60,149 nucleotides of DNA, taken from NCBI RefSeq assembly GCF_000003605.2, contig NW_003117559.1:1-60149 (forward strand), written 5' to 3'. The first letter of the stretch is position 1, and each line of letters begins with the position of its first letter. Made by a program: the position numbers and the translations under genes. Shown here in pieces: positions 40,681 to 53,900 of the stretch. This stretch comes from Saccoglossus kowalevskii. Lineage: Eukaryota > Hemichordata > Enteropneusta > Harrimaniidae. The notes under the pieces are model-generated. The model worked only from the letters and a program-made list of their open reading frames with translations. It made no database searches and was not told the DNA's origin.

Positions 40681-42060
40681 ATGTCCCTGGTATGGTAATC
40701 TAAGATTGAATGGCAATTGCACATTACATACACCCTAACCAATGTCTCTGGTATGGTAATCTAAGATTGAATGGCAATTGCACATTACATACACCCTAAC
40801 CAATGTCCCTGGTGTTGTAATCTAAGATTGAATGGCAATTGCACATTACATACACCCTAACCAATGTCCTTCGTATATGGTAATCTATGAGTGAATGGCA
40901 ATTGCACATTACATACACCCTAACTAATGTCCCTGGTATGGTAATCTAAGATTGAATGGCAATTGCACATTACATGCAACCTAACCAATGTCTCTGGTAT
41001 GGCAATCTAAGAGTGAATGGCAATTGTACATTACATACACCCTAACCAATGTCCTTCGTATATGGTAATCTATGAGTGAATGGCAATTGCACATTACATA
41101 CACCCTAACCAATGTCCCTGGTATGGTAATCTAAGATTGAATGGCAATTGCACATTACATGCAACCTAACCAATGTCTCTGGTATGGCTATCTAATAGTG
41201 AATGGCAATTGTACATTACATACACCCTAACCAACGTCTCTGGTATGGTAATCTAAGATTGAATGGCAATTGCACATTACACACACCATAACCAATGTCT
41301 CTGGTATGGTAATCTAATATTGAACGGCAATTGCACATTACATACACCATAACCAATGTCCCTGGTATAGTAATCTAAGATTGAATTGCAATCGCACATT
41401 ACATACACCATAACCAATGTCTCTGGTATGGTAATCTAATATTGAACGGCAATTGCACATTACATACACCCTAACCAATGTCCTTCGTAAATGGTAATCT
41501 AAGATTGAATGGCAATTGCACATTACATACACCCTAACCAATGTCTCTGGTATGGTAATCTATGATTGAATGGCAATTGTACATTACATACACCCTAACC
41601 AATGTCCCTGGTATGGTAATCTAAGAGTGAATGGCAATTGCACATTACATACACCCTAACCAATGTCCCTGGTATGGTAATCTAAGAGCGAATGGCAATT
41701 GCACATTACATACACCCAAACCAATGTCCCTGGTATGGTAATCTAAGAGTGAATGGCAATTGCACATTACATACACTCTAACCAATGTCATTCGTATATG
41801 GTAATCTAAGATTGAATGGCAATTGTACATTACATACACCCTAACCAATGTCTCTGGTATGGTAATCTAAGATTGAATGGCAATTGCACATTATATACAG
41901 CCTAACCAATGTCTCTGGTATGGTAATCTAAGAGTGAATGGCAATTGCACATTACATACACCCTAACCAATGTCCCTGGTATGGTAATCTAAGAGTGAAT
42001 GGCAATTGTACATTACATACACCCTAACCAATGTCCTTCGTATATGGTAATCTATGAGTG
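40680..42060 (+). repeat. GTGTTG / GGCTATC / AGAGCG block
   Basis: GTGTTG (40,812), 63-mers near 40,868 and 41,049, GGCTATCTAATAG (41,188) and TTACACACACC (41,281) match 45.06-45.73 kb at offset 4,357. The stretch 41,304-41,874 also matches 31,400-31,970. The hybrid nature suggests a join of two older cassettes near 41.3 kb. Confidence 0.85.
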
Positions 42061-43740
42061 AATGGCAATTGCACATTACATACACCCTAACCAATGTCCC
42101 TGGTATGGTAATCTAAGATTGAATGGCAATTGCACATTACATACACCCTAACCAATGTCCCTGGTATGGTAATCTAAGATTGAATGGCAATTGCACATTA
42201 CATACACCCTAACCAATGTCCCTGGTGTTGTAATCTAAGATTGAATGGCAATTGCACATTACATACACCCTAACCAATGTCCTTCGTATATGGTAATCTA
42301 TGAGTGAATGGCAATTGCACATTACATACACCCTAACCAATGTCCCTGGTATGGTAATCTAAGATTGAATGGCAATTGCACATTACATACACCCTAACCA
42401 ATGTCCCTGGTATGGTAATCTAAGATTGAATGGCAATTGCACATTACATACACCCTAACCAATGTCTCTGGTATGGTAATCTAAGATTGAATGGCAATTG
42501 CACATTACATACACCCTAACCAATGTCCCAGGTGTTGTAATCTAAGATTGAATGGCAATTGCACATTACATACACCCTAACCAATGTCCCTGGTATGGTA
42601 ATCTAAGATTGAATGGCAATTGCACATTACATACACCATAACCAATGTCCCTGGTGTTGTAATCTAAGATTGAATGGCAATTGCACATTACATACACCCT
42701 AACCAATGTCTCTGGTATGGTAATCTAAGATTGAATGGCAATTGCACATTACATACACCCTAACCAATGTCCCTGGTGTTGTAATCTAAGATTGAATGGC
42801 AATTGCTCATTACATACACCCTAACCAATGTCCTTCGTATATGGTAATCTATTAGTGAATGGCAATTGCACATTACATACACCCTAACTAATGTCCCTGG
42901 TATGGTAATCTAAGATTGAATGGCAATTGCACATTACATGCAACCTAACCAATGTCTCTGGTATGGCAATCTAAGAGTGAATGGCAATTGTACATTACAT
43001 ACACCCTAACCAATGTCCTTCGTATATGGTAATCTATGAGTGAATGGCAATTGCACATTACATACACCCTAACCAATGTCCCAGGTATGGTAATCTAAGA
43101 TTGAATGGCAATTGCACATTACATGCAACCTAACCAATGTCTCTGGTATGGCAATCTAAGAGTGAATGGCAATTGTACATTACATACACCCTAACCAACG
43201 TCTCTGGTATGGTAATCTAAGATTGAATGGCAATTGCACATTACATACACCATAACCAATGTCGCTGGTATGGTAATCTAATATTGAACGGCAATTGCAC
43301 ATTACATACACCATAACCAATGTCCCTGGTATAGTAATCTAAGATTGAATGGCAATTGCACATTACATACACCATAACCAATGTCTCTGGTATGGTAATC
43401 TAATATTGAACGGCAATTGCACATTACATACACCCTAACCAATGTCCTTCGTAAATGGTAATCTAAGATTGAATGGCAATTGCACATTACATACACCCTA
43501 ACCAATGTCTCTGGTATGGTAATCTATGATTGAATGGCAATTGTACATTACATACACCCTAACCAATGTCCCTGGTATGGTAATCTAAGAGTGAATGGCA
43601 ATTGCACATTACATACACCCTAACCAATGTCCCTGGTATGGTAATCTAAGAGCGAATGGCAATTGCACATTACATACACCCAAACCAATGTCCCTGGTAT
43701 GGTAATCTATGATTGAATGGCAATTGTACATTACATACAC
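42060..43740 (+). repeat. GTGTTG-rich block duplicated 2,393 bp downstream
   Basis: Four GTGTTG units (42,230; 42,532; 42,656; 42,778) with intervening TATGG units and 63-mers recur at offset 2,393, up to GGTATAGTAATC (43,331/45,724). The same order is seen at 2.2-3.0 kb. Confidence 0.9.
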
Positions 43741-43924
43741 CCTAACCAATGTCCCTGGTATGGTAATCTAAGAGTGAATGGCAATTGCACATTACATACA
43801 CCCTAACCAATGTCCCTGGTATGGTAATCTAAGAGCGAATGGCAATTGCACATTACATACACCCAAACCAATGTCCCTGGTATGGTAATCTAAGAGTGAA
43901 TGGCAATTGCACATTACATACACC
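43559..43924 (+). repeat. 183-bp (three-monomer) tandem duplication
   Basis: The trio ending in AGAGCGAATGG plus CACCCAAACC occurs twice in a row (GCG at 43,652 and 43,835, spacing 183). The corresponding places at 31.7 and 41.6 kb have one copy. Because of this, the offset to 31 kb changes from 11,868 to 12,051, a step of exactly 183. Confidence 0.9.
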
Positions 43925-45780
43925 CTAACCAATGTCATTCGTATATGGTAATCTAAGATTGAATGGCAATTGTACATTACATACACCCTAACCAATGTCT
44001 CTGGTATGGTAATCTAAGATTGAATGGCAATTGCACATTACATACACCCTAACCAATGTCCCTGGTATGGTAATCTAAGAGTGAATGGCAATTGCACATT
44101 ACATACACCCTAACCAATGTCATTCGTATATGGTAATCTAAGATTGAATGGCAATTGTACATTACATACACCCTAACCAATGTCTCTTGTATGGTAATCT
44201 AAGATTGAATGGCAATTGCACATTATATACAGCCTAACCAATGTCTCTGGTATGGTAATCTAAGAGTGAATGGCAATTGCACATTACATACACCCTAACC
44301 AATGTCCCTGGTATGGTAATCTAATATTGAATGGTAATTGTACATTACATACACCCTAACCAATGTCCTTCGTATATGGTAATCTATGAGTGAATGGCAA
44401 TTGCACATTACATACACCCTAACCAATGTCCCTGGTATGGTAATCTAAGATTGAATGGCAATTGCACATTACATACACCCTAACCAATGTCCCTGGTATG
44501 GTAATCTAAGATTGAATGGCAATTGCACATTACATACACCCTAACCAATGTCCCTGGTATGGTAATCTAAGATTGAATGGCAATTGCACATTACATACAC
44601 CCTAACCAATGTCCCTGGTGTTGTAATCTAAGATTGAATGGCAATTGCACATTACATACACCCTAACCAATGTCCTTCGTATATGGTAATCTATGAGTGA
44701 ATGGCAATTGCACATTACATACACCCTAACCAATGTCCCTGGTATGGTAATCTAAGATTGGATGGCAATTGCACATTACATACACCCTAACCAATGTCCC
44801 TGGTATGGTAATCTAAGATTGAATGGCAATTGCACATTACATACACCCTAACCAATGTCTCTGGTATGGTAATCTAAGATTGAATGGCAATTGCACATTA
44901 CATACACCCTAACCAATGTCCCTGGTGTTGTAATCTAAGATTGAATGGCAATTGCACATTACATACACCCTAACCAATGTCCCTGGTATGGTAATCTAAG
45001 ATTGAATGGCAATTGCACATTACATACACCATAACCAATGTCCCTGGTGTTGTAATCTAAGATTGAATGGCAATTGCACATTACATACACCCTAACCAAT
45101 GTCTCTGGTATGGTAATCTAAGATTGAATGGCAATTGCACATTACATACACCCTAACCAATGTCCCTGGTGTTGTAATCTAAGATTGAATGGCAATTGCA
45201 CATTACATACACCCTAACCAATGTCCTTCGTATATGGTAATCTATGAGTGAATGGCAATTGCACATTACATACACCCTAACTAATGTCCCTGGTATGGTA
45301 ATCTAAGATTGAATGGCAATTGCACATTACATGCAACCTAACCAATGTCTCTGGTATGGCAATCTAAGAGTGAATGGCAATTGTACATTACATACACCCT
45401 AACCAATGTCCTTCGTATATGGTAATCTATGAGTGAATGGCAATTGCACATTACATACACCCTAACCAATGTCCCTGGTATGGTAATCTAAGATTGAATG
45501 GCAATTGCACATTACATGCAACCTAACCAATGTCTCTGGTATGGCTATCTAATAGTGAATGGCAATTGTACATTACATACACCCTAACCAACGTCTCTGG
45601 TATGGTAATCTAAGATTGAATGGCAATTGCACATTACACACACCATAACCAATGTCTCTGGTATGGTAATCTAATATTGAACGGCAATTGCACATTACAT
45701 ACACCATAACCAATGTCCCTGGTATAGTAATCTAAGATTGAATGGCAATTGCACATTACATACACCATAACCAATGTCCC
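43924..45780 (+). repeat. Second copy of the GTGTTG-rich block
   Basis: 43.8-44.4 kb follows 31.75-32.35 kb (CATTCG 63-mers, CATTATATACAGCC). From about 44,450 it follows 42,060 onward at offset 2,393. Near its end it carries GGCTATCTAATAG (45,545), which the 43.15-kb copy lacks but the 2.9 and 41.2-kb copies have. Confidence 0.87.
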
Positions 45781-46360
45781 TGGTATGGTAATCTAAGATT
45801 GAATGGCAATTGCACATTACATACAGTCTAACCAATGTTTCTGGTACGGCAATCTAAGATTGAATGGTAATTGCACATTACACACACCCTAGCCGATGTC
45901 CCTGGTACGGTAATCTAAGATTGAATGGCAATTGTACACTACACACACCCTAACCAATGTCCCTGGTATGGTAATCTAAGAGTGAATGGCAATTGTACAT
46001 TACATACACCCTAACCAATGTCCCTGGTTTGGTAATCTAAGATTGAATGCCAATTGCACATTACATACACCCTAACCAATGTCCCTGATATGGTAATCTA
46101 AGATTGAATGGCAATTGCACTTTACATACACCCTTGCCGATGTCCCTGGTATGGTAATCTAAGAGTGAATGGCAATTGTACATTACATACACCCTAGCCG
46201 ATGTCCCTGTTATGGTAATCTAAGAGTGAATGGCAATTGCACATAACATACAACCTAACTAACCTCTCTGGTATGGTAATCTAAGACTGAATAGCAATTG
46301 TACATTACATATACCCTAACCAATGTCTCTGGTATGGTAATCAAAGATTGAATGGCAATT
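45780..46360 (+). repeat. TGTACACT cassette, copy 5 (partial)
   Basis: CAGTCTAACC, TTTCTGGTACGGC and TGTACACT (45,933) lead a cassette that matches 48,108-48,690 at offset 2,328. Both share GAATGCCAATTG, CCTGATATGG and CCTGTTATGG changes not seen in the 14.8 or 38.8-kb copies. It stops after GACTGAATAG. Confidence 0.88.
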
Positions 46361-47135
46361 GCACATTACATACACCCTAACCAATGTCCCTGGTATGGTA
46401 ATCTAAGATTGAATGGCAATTGCACATTACATACACCCTAACCAATGTCTCTGGTATGGTAATCTAAGATTGAATGGCAATTGTACATTACATACACCAT
46501 AACCAATGTCCCTGGTATGGTAATCAAAGATTGAATGGCAATTGCACATTACATACACCCTAACCAATGTCCCTGGTATGGTAATCTAAGATTGAATGGC
46601 AATTGCACATTACATACACCCTAACCAATCAATGTCTCTGGTATGGTAATCTAAGATTGAATGGCAATTGTACATTACATACACCCTAACCAATGTCCCT
46701 GGCATGGCAATCTAAGATTGAATGGCAATTACACATTATATACACTCTAACCAATGTCCTTGGTACGGCAATCTAAGATTGAATGGCAATTTCACATTAC
46801 ACACACCTTAACCAATGTCCCTGGTACGGCAATCTAAGATTGAATGGCAATTACACATTATATATACTCTAACCAATGTCCTTGGTACGGCAATCTAAGA
46901 TTGAATGGCAATTGCACATTACATTCACCATAACCAATGTTTCTGGTACGGCAATCTAAGATTGAATGGCAATTGCACATTACATACACCCTAGCCGATG
47001 TCCCTGGTACGGTAATCTAAGAGTGAATGGCAATTACACATTATATACACTCTAACCAATGTCCTTGGTACGGCAATCTAAGATTGAATGGCAATTTCAC
47101 ATTACATACACCCTAGCTGATGTCCCTGGCATAGA
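46360..47135 (+). repeat. TACGGCAATC block, partner of 4.74-5.32 kb
   Basis: 65-bp unit CCAATCAATG (46,625 on), TACGGCAATC units and CATTCACC (46,920 on) match the 4.7-5.3-kb block at offset 41,802. Unlike that copy, it exits normally through CTAGCTGATG, CCCTGGCATAG and AAATC. Confidence 0.9.
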
Positions 47136-47870
47136 AATCTAAGAGTGAATGGCAATTGCACATTACATACACCCTAACCAATGTCCTTCGTATATGGTAA
47201 TCTTAGAGTGAATGGCAATTGCACATTACATACACCCTAACCAATGTCCCTGGCATGGTAATCTAAGAGTGAATGGCAATTGCACATTACATACATCTTA
47301 ACCAATGTCCCTGGTATGGTAATCTAAGATTGAATGGCAATTGCACATTACATACACTCTAACCAATGTCATTCGTATATGGTAATCTAATTTTGAACGG
47401 CAATTGCACATTACATACACCATAACCAATGTCCCTGGTATGGTAATCTAAGATTGAATGGCAATTGCACATTACATACACCCTAACCAATGTCCCTGGT
47501 ATGATAATCTAAGAGTGAATGGCAATTGCACATTACATACACCCTAACCAATGTCCTTCGTAAATGGTAATCTAAGATTGAATGGCAATTGCATATTACA
47601 TACACCTTAACCAATGTCCCTGGTATGGTAATCTAAGATTGAATGGCAATTGCACATTACATACACCCTCACCAATGTCTCTGGTATGGTAATCTATGAT
47701 TGAATGGCAATTGCACATTACATACACCCTAACCAATGTCCCTGGTATGGTAATCTAAGATTGAATGGCAATTTCACATTACATACACCCTAACCAATGT
47801 CTCTGGTATGGTAATCTAAGATTGAATGGCAATTGTACATTACATACACCCTAACCAATGTCCCTGGTAT
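47135..47870 (+). repeat. CTTAGAG cassette, last copy
   Basis: TTCGTATATGG with CTTAGAG (TT at 47,203), GGCATGG, CATCTTAACC, CATTCG with CTAATTTTG, GGTATGATAATC and TTCGTAAATGG/GCATATTAC. The order is that of 26.8-27.3 kb and 28.65-29.2 kb, roughly 18-20 kb upstream. Confidence 0.84.
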
Positions 47871-49700
47871 GGCAATCTAAGATTGAATGGCAATTACACA
47901 TTATATACACTCTAACCAATGTCCTTGGTACGGCAATCTAAGATTGAATGGCAATTTCACATTACATACACCTTAACCAATGTCCCTGGTACAGCAATCT
48001 AAGATTGAATGGCAATTGCACATTATATACACTCTAACCAATGTCCTTGGTACGGCAATCTAAGATTGAATGGCAATTGCACATTACATACACCATAACC
48101 AATGTCCCTGGTATGGTATTCTAAGATTGAATGGCAATTGCACATTACATACAGTCTAACCAATGTTTCTGGTACGGCAATCTAAGATTGAATGGTAATT
48201 GCACATTACACACACCCTAGCCGATGTCCCTGGTACGGTAATCTAAGATTGGATGGCAATTGTACACTACACACACCCTAACCAATGTCCCTGGTATGGT
48301 AATCTAAGAGTGAATGGCAATTGTACATTACATACACCCTAACCAATGTCCCTGGTATTGTAATCTAAGATTGAATGCCAATTGCACATTACATACACAC
48401 TAACCAATGTCCCTGATATGGTAATCTAAGATTGAATGGCAATTGCACTTTACATACACCCTTGCCGATGTCCCTGGTATGGTAATCTAAGAGTGAATGG
48501 CAATTGTACATTACATACACCCTAGCCGATGTCCCTGTTATGGTAATCTAAGAGTGAATGGCAATTGCACATTACATACAACCTAACTAACGTCTCTGGT
48601 ATGGTAATCTAAGACTGAATAGCAATTGTACATTACATACACCCTAACCAATGTCTCTGGTATGGTAATTTAAGATTAAATGGCAATTGCACATTACATA
48701 CACCCTAAGCAATGTCCCTGGTATGGTAATCTAAGAGTGAATGGCAATTACATATTACATACAACATAACCAATGTCCCTGGTATGGTAATCTAAGAGTG
48801 AATGGCAATTGTACATTACATACACCCTAACCAATGTCCCTGGCATAGTGATCTAAGATTGAATGGCAATTGTACATTACATACACCCTAACCAACGTCT
48901 CTGGTATAGTAATCTAAGACTGAATAGCAATTGTACATTACATACACCCTAACCAATGTCCTTCGTATATGGTAATCTAAGATTGAATGGCAATTGCACA
49001 TTACATACACCCTAACCAATGTCCCTGGTATGGTAATCTAAGAGTGAATGGCAATTGTACATTACATACACCCTAACCAATATCCCTGGCATAGTAATCT
49101 AAGATTGAATGGCAATTGTACATTACATACACCCTAACCAACGTCTCTGGTATAGTAATCTAAGACTGAATAGCAATTGTACATTACATACACCCTAACC
49201 AATGTCCCTGGTATGGTAATCTAAGATTGAATGGCAATTGCACATTACATGCAACCTAACCAATGTCTCTGGTATGGCAATCTAAGAGTGAATGGCAATT
49301 GCACATTACATGCACCCTAACCAATGTCCCTGGTATGGTAATCTAAGATTGAATGGCAATTGCACATTGCATGCAACCTAACCAATGTCTCTGGTATGGT
49401 AATCTAAGAGTGAATGGCAATTGCACATTACATGCGCCCTAACCAATGTCCCTGGTTTGGTAATCTAAGAGTGAAAGGTAATTGCACATTACATACACCC
49501 TAACCAATGTCCCTGGTATGGTAATCTAAGATTGAATGGCAATTGCACATTACATGCAACCTAACCAATGTCTCTGGTATGGTAATCTAAGATTGAATGG
49601 CAATTGCACATTACATACACCCTAACCAATGTCCCTGGTATGGTAATCTAAGATTGAATGGCAATTGCACATTACATGCAACCTAACCAATGTCTCTGGT
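47870..49700 (+). repeat. TACGGC then TGTACACT and CATGCGCCC cassettes
   Basis: A short TACGGCAATC run (47,880-48,230), TGTACACT (48,261), GTGATC (about 48,848), two GACTGAATAG units, AATATCCC and CATGCGCCC (49,434). 48.08-49.70 kb is the partner of 38.58-40.20 kb. Confidence 0.9.
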
Positions 49701-50870
49701 ATGGCAATCTAAGAGTGAATGGCAATTGTACATTACATACACCCTAACCAACGTCTCTGGTATGGTAATCTAAGATTGAATGGCAATTGCACATTACATA
49801 CACCCTAACCAATGTCTCTGGTATGGTAATCTAAGAGTGAATGGCAATTGCACATTACATGCAACCTAACCAATGTCTCTGGTATGGTAATCTAAGATTG
49901 AATGGCAATTGCACATTACATGCAACCTAACCAATGTCTCTGGTATGGTAATCTAAGATTGAATGGTAATTGCACATTACATGCAACCTAACCAATGTCT
50001 CTGGTATGGTAATCTAAGATTGAATGGCAATTGCACATTGCATACACCCTAACCAATGTCCCTGGTATGGTAATCTAAGAGTGAATGGCAATTGCACATT
50101 ACATGCAACCTAACCAATGTCTCTGGTATGGTAATCTAAGATTGAATGGCAATTGCACATTACATGCAACCTAACCAATGTCTCTGGTATGGTAATCTAA
50201 GATTGAATGGCAACTGCACATTACATGCAACCTAACCAATGTCTCTGGTATGGTAATGTAAGATTGAATGGCAATTGCACATTACATGCAACCTAACCAA
50301 TGTCTCTGGTATGGTAATCTAAGATTGAATGGCAATTGTACATTACATGCACCCTAACCAATGTCCCTGGTATGGTAATCTAAGATTGAATGGCAATTGT
50401 ACATTACATGCACCCTAACCAATGTCCCTAGTATGGTAATCTAAGATTGAATGGTAATTGCACATTACATGCAACCTAACCAATGTCTCTGGTATGGTAA
50501 TCTAAGATTGAATGGCAATTGCACATTACATGCAACCTAACCAATGTCTCTGGTATGGTAATCTAAGAGTGAATGGCAATTGCACATTACATGCACCCTA
50601 ACCAATGTCCCTGGTATGGTAATCTAAGAGTGAATGGCAATTGCACATTACATACACCCTAACCAATGTCTCTGGTATGGTAATCAAAGATTGAATGGCA
50701 ATTGCACATTACATACACCCTAACTAATGTCCCTGGTATGGTAATCTAAGATTGAATGGCAATTGCACATTCCATACACCCTAGCCAATGTCTCTAGTAT
50801 GGTAATCTAAGATTGAATGGCAATTGTACATTACATACACCCTAACCAATGTCCCTGGTATGGCAATCTA
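49700..50870 (+). repeat. CATGCAACC run, copy at the window end
   Basis: From 49,960 to 50,627 it matches 59,482 to 60,149 at offset 9,522. Private shared markers are GCATACACC (50,040/59,562), GGCAACTGC (50,211/59,733) and GGTAATGTAAG (50,258/59,780). Confidence 0.92.
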
Positions 50871-52470
50871 AGATTGAATGGCAATTACACATTATATACA
50901 CTCTAACCAATGTCCTTGGTACGGCAATCTAAGATTGAATGGCAATTTCACATTACATACACCTTAACCAATGTCCCTGGTACGGCAATCTAAGATTGAA
51001 TGGCAATTACACATTATATACACTCTAACCAATATCCTTGGTACGGCAATCTAAGATTGAATGGCAATTGCACATTACATACACCATAACCAATGTCCCT
51101 GGTATGACAATCTAAGATTGAATGGCAATTGCACATTACATACAGCCTAACCAATGTTTCTGGTACGGCAATCTAAGATTGAATGGCAATTGCACATTAC
51201 ATACACCCTAGCCGATGTCCCTGGTACGGCAATCTAAGAGTGAATGGCAATTACACATTATATACACTCTAACCAATGTCATTGGTACGGCAATCTAAGA
51301 TTGAATGGCAATTTCACATTACATACACCTTAACCAATGTCCCTGGTATGGTAATCTAAGATTGAATGGCAATTTCACATTACATACACCTTAACCAATG
51401 TCCCTGGTACGGCAATCTAAGATTGAATGGCAATTGCACATTACATACACCCTAGCCGATGTCCCTGGTACGGCAATCTAAGAGTGAATGGCAATTACAC
51501 ATTACATACACCCTAACCATTGTCTCTGGTATGGTAATCTAAGATTGAATGGCAATTGTACATTACATACACCCTAACCAATGTCCCTGGTATGGCAATC
51601 TAAGATTGAATGGCAATTACACATTATATACACTCTAACCAATGTCCTTGGTACGGCAATCTAAGATTGAATGGCAATTGCACATTACATACACCCTAAC
51701 CAATGTCCCTGGTATGGTAATCTAAGATTGAATGGCAATTTCACATTACATACACCTTAACCAATGTCCCTGGTACGGCAATCTAAGATTGAATGGCAAT
51801 TGCACATTATATACACTCTAACCAATGTCCTTGGTACGGCAATCTAAGATTGAATGGCAATTGCACATTACATACACCATAACCAATGTCCCTGGTATGG
51901 CAATCTAAGATTGAATGGCAATTGCACATTACATACAGCCTAACCAATGTTTCTGGTACGGCAATCTAAGATTGAATGGTAATTGCACATTACACACACC
52001 CTAGCCGATGTCCCTGGTATGGCAATCTAAGATTGAATGGCAATTACACATTATATACACTCTAACCAATGTCCTTGGTACGGCAATCTAAGATTGAATG
52101 GCAATTGCACATTACATACACCATAACCAATGTCCCTGGTATGACAATCTAAGATTGAATGACAATTGCACATTACATACAGCCTAACCAATGTTTCTGG
52201 TACGGCAATCTAAGATTGAATGGCAATTGCACATTACATACACCCTAGCCGATGTCCCTGGTACGGCAATCTAAGAGTGAATGGCAATTACACATTATAT
52301 ACACTCTAACCAATGTCCTTGGTACGGCAATCTAAGATTGAATGGCAATTTCACATTACATACACCTTAACCAATGTCCCTGGTATGGTAATCTAAGATT
52401 GAATGGCAATTTCACATTACATACACCTTAACCAATGTCCCTGGTACGGCAATCTAAGATTGAATGGCAA
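50870..52470 (+). repeat. TACGGCAATC block with 1,037-bp tandem duplication
   Basis: The ordered run TATGACAATC, TTTCTGG, CCGATG, ATTACACATTATA, ATTTCACATT appears twice (TATGACAATC G at 51,106 and 52,143, spacing 1,037 or seventeen monomers). The second copy carries GAATGACAATTG, shared with 37.79 kb, so it may derive from that source and not from its neighbour. Confidence 0.88.
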
Positions 52471-53900
52471 TTGTACATTACATAAACCCTAACCAATGTC
52501 TCTGGTATGGTAATCTAAGATTGAATGGCAATTGCACATTACATACACCCTAACCAATGTCCCTGGTATGGTAATCTAAGAGTGAATGGCAATTGCACAT
52601 TACATGCACCCTAACCAATGTCCCTGGTATGGTAATCTAAGATTGAATGATAATTGCACATTACATGCAACCTAACCAATGTCCCTGGTATGGTAATCTA
52701 AGATTGAATGGCAATTGCACATTACATACACCCTAACCAATGTCCCTGGTATGGTAATCTATGAGTGAATGGCAATTGCACATTACATACACCCTAACCA
52801 ATGTCCCTGGTATGGTAATCTAATATTGAATGGCAATTGTACATTACATACACCCTAACCAATGTCATTCGTATATGGTAATCTATGACTGAATGGCAAT
52901 TACACATTACATACACCCTAACCAATGTCCCTGGTATGGTAATCTAAGATTGAATGGCAATTGCACATTACATACACCCTAACCAATGTCCCTGGTATGG
53001 TAATCTAAGATTGAATGGCAATTGCACATTACATACACCCTAACCAATGTCCCTGGTATGGTAATCTATGAGTGAATGGCAATTGCACATTACATACACC
53101 CTAACCAATGTCCCTGGTATGGTAATCTAAGATTGAATGGCAATTGCACATTACATGAAACCTAACCAATGTCTCTGGTATGGCAATCTAAGAGTGAATG
53201 GCAATTGTACATTACATACACCCTAACCAATGTCCTTCGTATATGGTAACCTATGAGTGAATGGCAATTGCACATTACATACACCCTAACCAATGTCTCT
53301 GGTATGGTAATCTAAGATTGAATGGCAATTGCACATTACATGCAACCTAACCAATGTCTCTGGTATGGCAATCTAAGAGTGAATGGCAATTGTACATTAC
53401 ATACACCCTAACCAACGTCTCTGGTATGGTAATCTAAGATTGAATGGCAATTGCACATTACATACACCATAACCAATGTCTCTGGTATGGTAATCTAATA
53501 TTGAACGGCAATTGCACATTACATACACCCTAACCAACGTCTCTGGTATGGTAATCTAAGATTGAATGGCAATTGCACATTACATACACCATAACCAATG
53601 TCTCTGGTATGGTAATCTAATATTGAACGGCAATTGCACATTACATACACCCTAACCAATGTCCCTGGTATGGTAATCTAAGATTGAATGGCAATTGCAC
53701 ATTACATATACCCTAACCAATGTCCCTGGTATGATAATCTAAGAGTGAATGGCAATTGTACATTACATACACCATAACCAATGTCTCTGGTATGGTAATC
53801 TAATTTTGAACGGCAATTGTACATTACATACACCATAACCAATGTCCCTGGTATGGTAATCTAAGATTGAATGGCAATTGCACATTACATACACCCTAAC
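52470..53900 (+). repeat. Mixed block with the last regular 63-mers
   Basis: Starts CATAAACCC and GAATGATAATT, then CTAATATTG, CATTCG (about 52,868) and TTCGTATATGG (about 53,227) units, and alternating AACGGC units from 53,460. It resembles pieces of 2.6-3.0 kb and 10.1-10.4 kb. Confidence 0.8.

Noticed and set aside
16551-43995. Open frames of 61-82 codons, mostly minus strand, e.g. 16,551-16,799, 20,593-20,778, 27,692-27,895, 31,741-31,944, 41,645-41,848 and 43,792-43,995
   Set aside because: 61 is one more than a multiple of three, so any frame cycles through all phases every 183 bp and meets stops. The surviving frames arise where 63-mers or indels shift phase. The ones checked at 16,594, 27,895 and 43,995 begin with TTG. 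Their products are translations of the satellite, and identical ones recur wherever the same cassette is copied.
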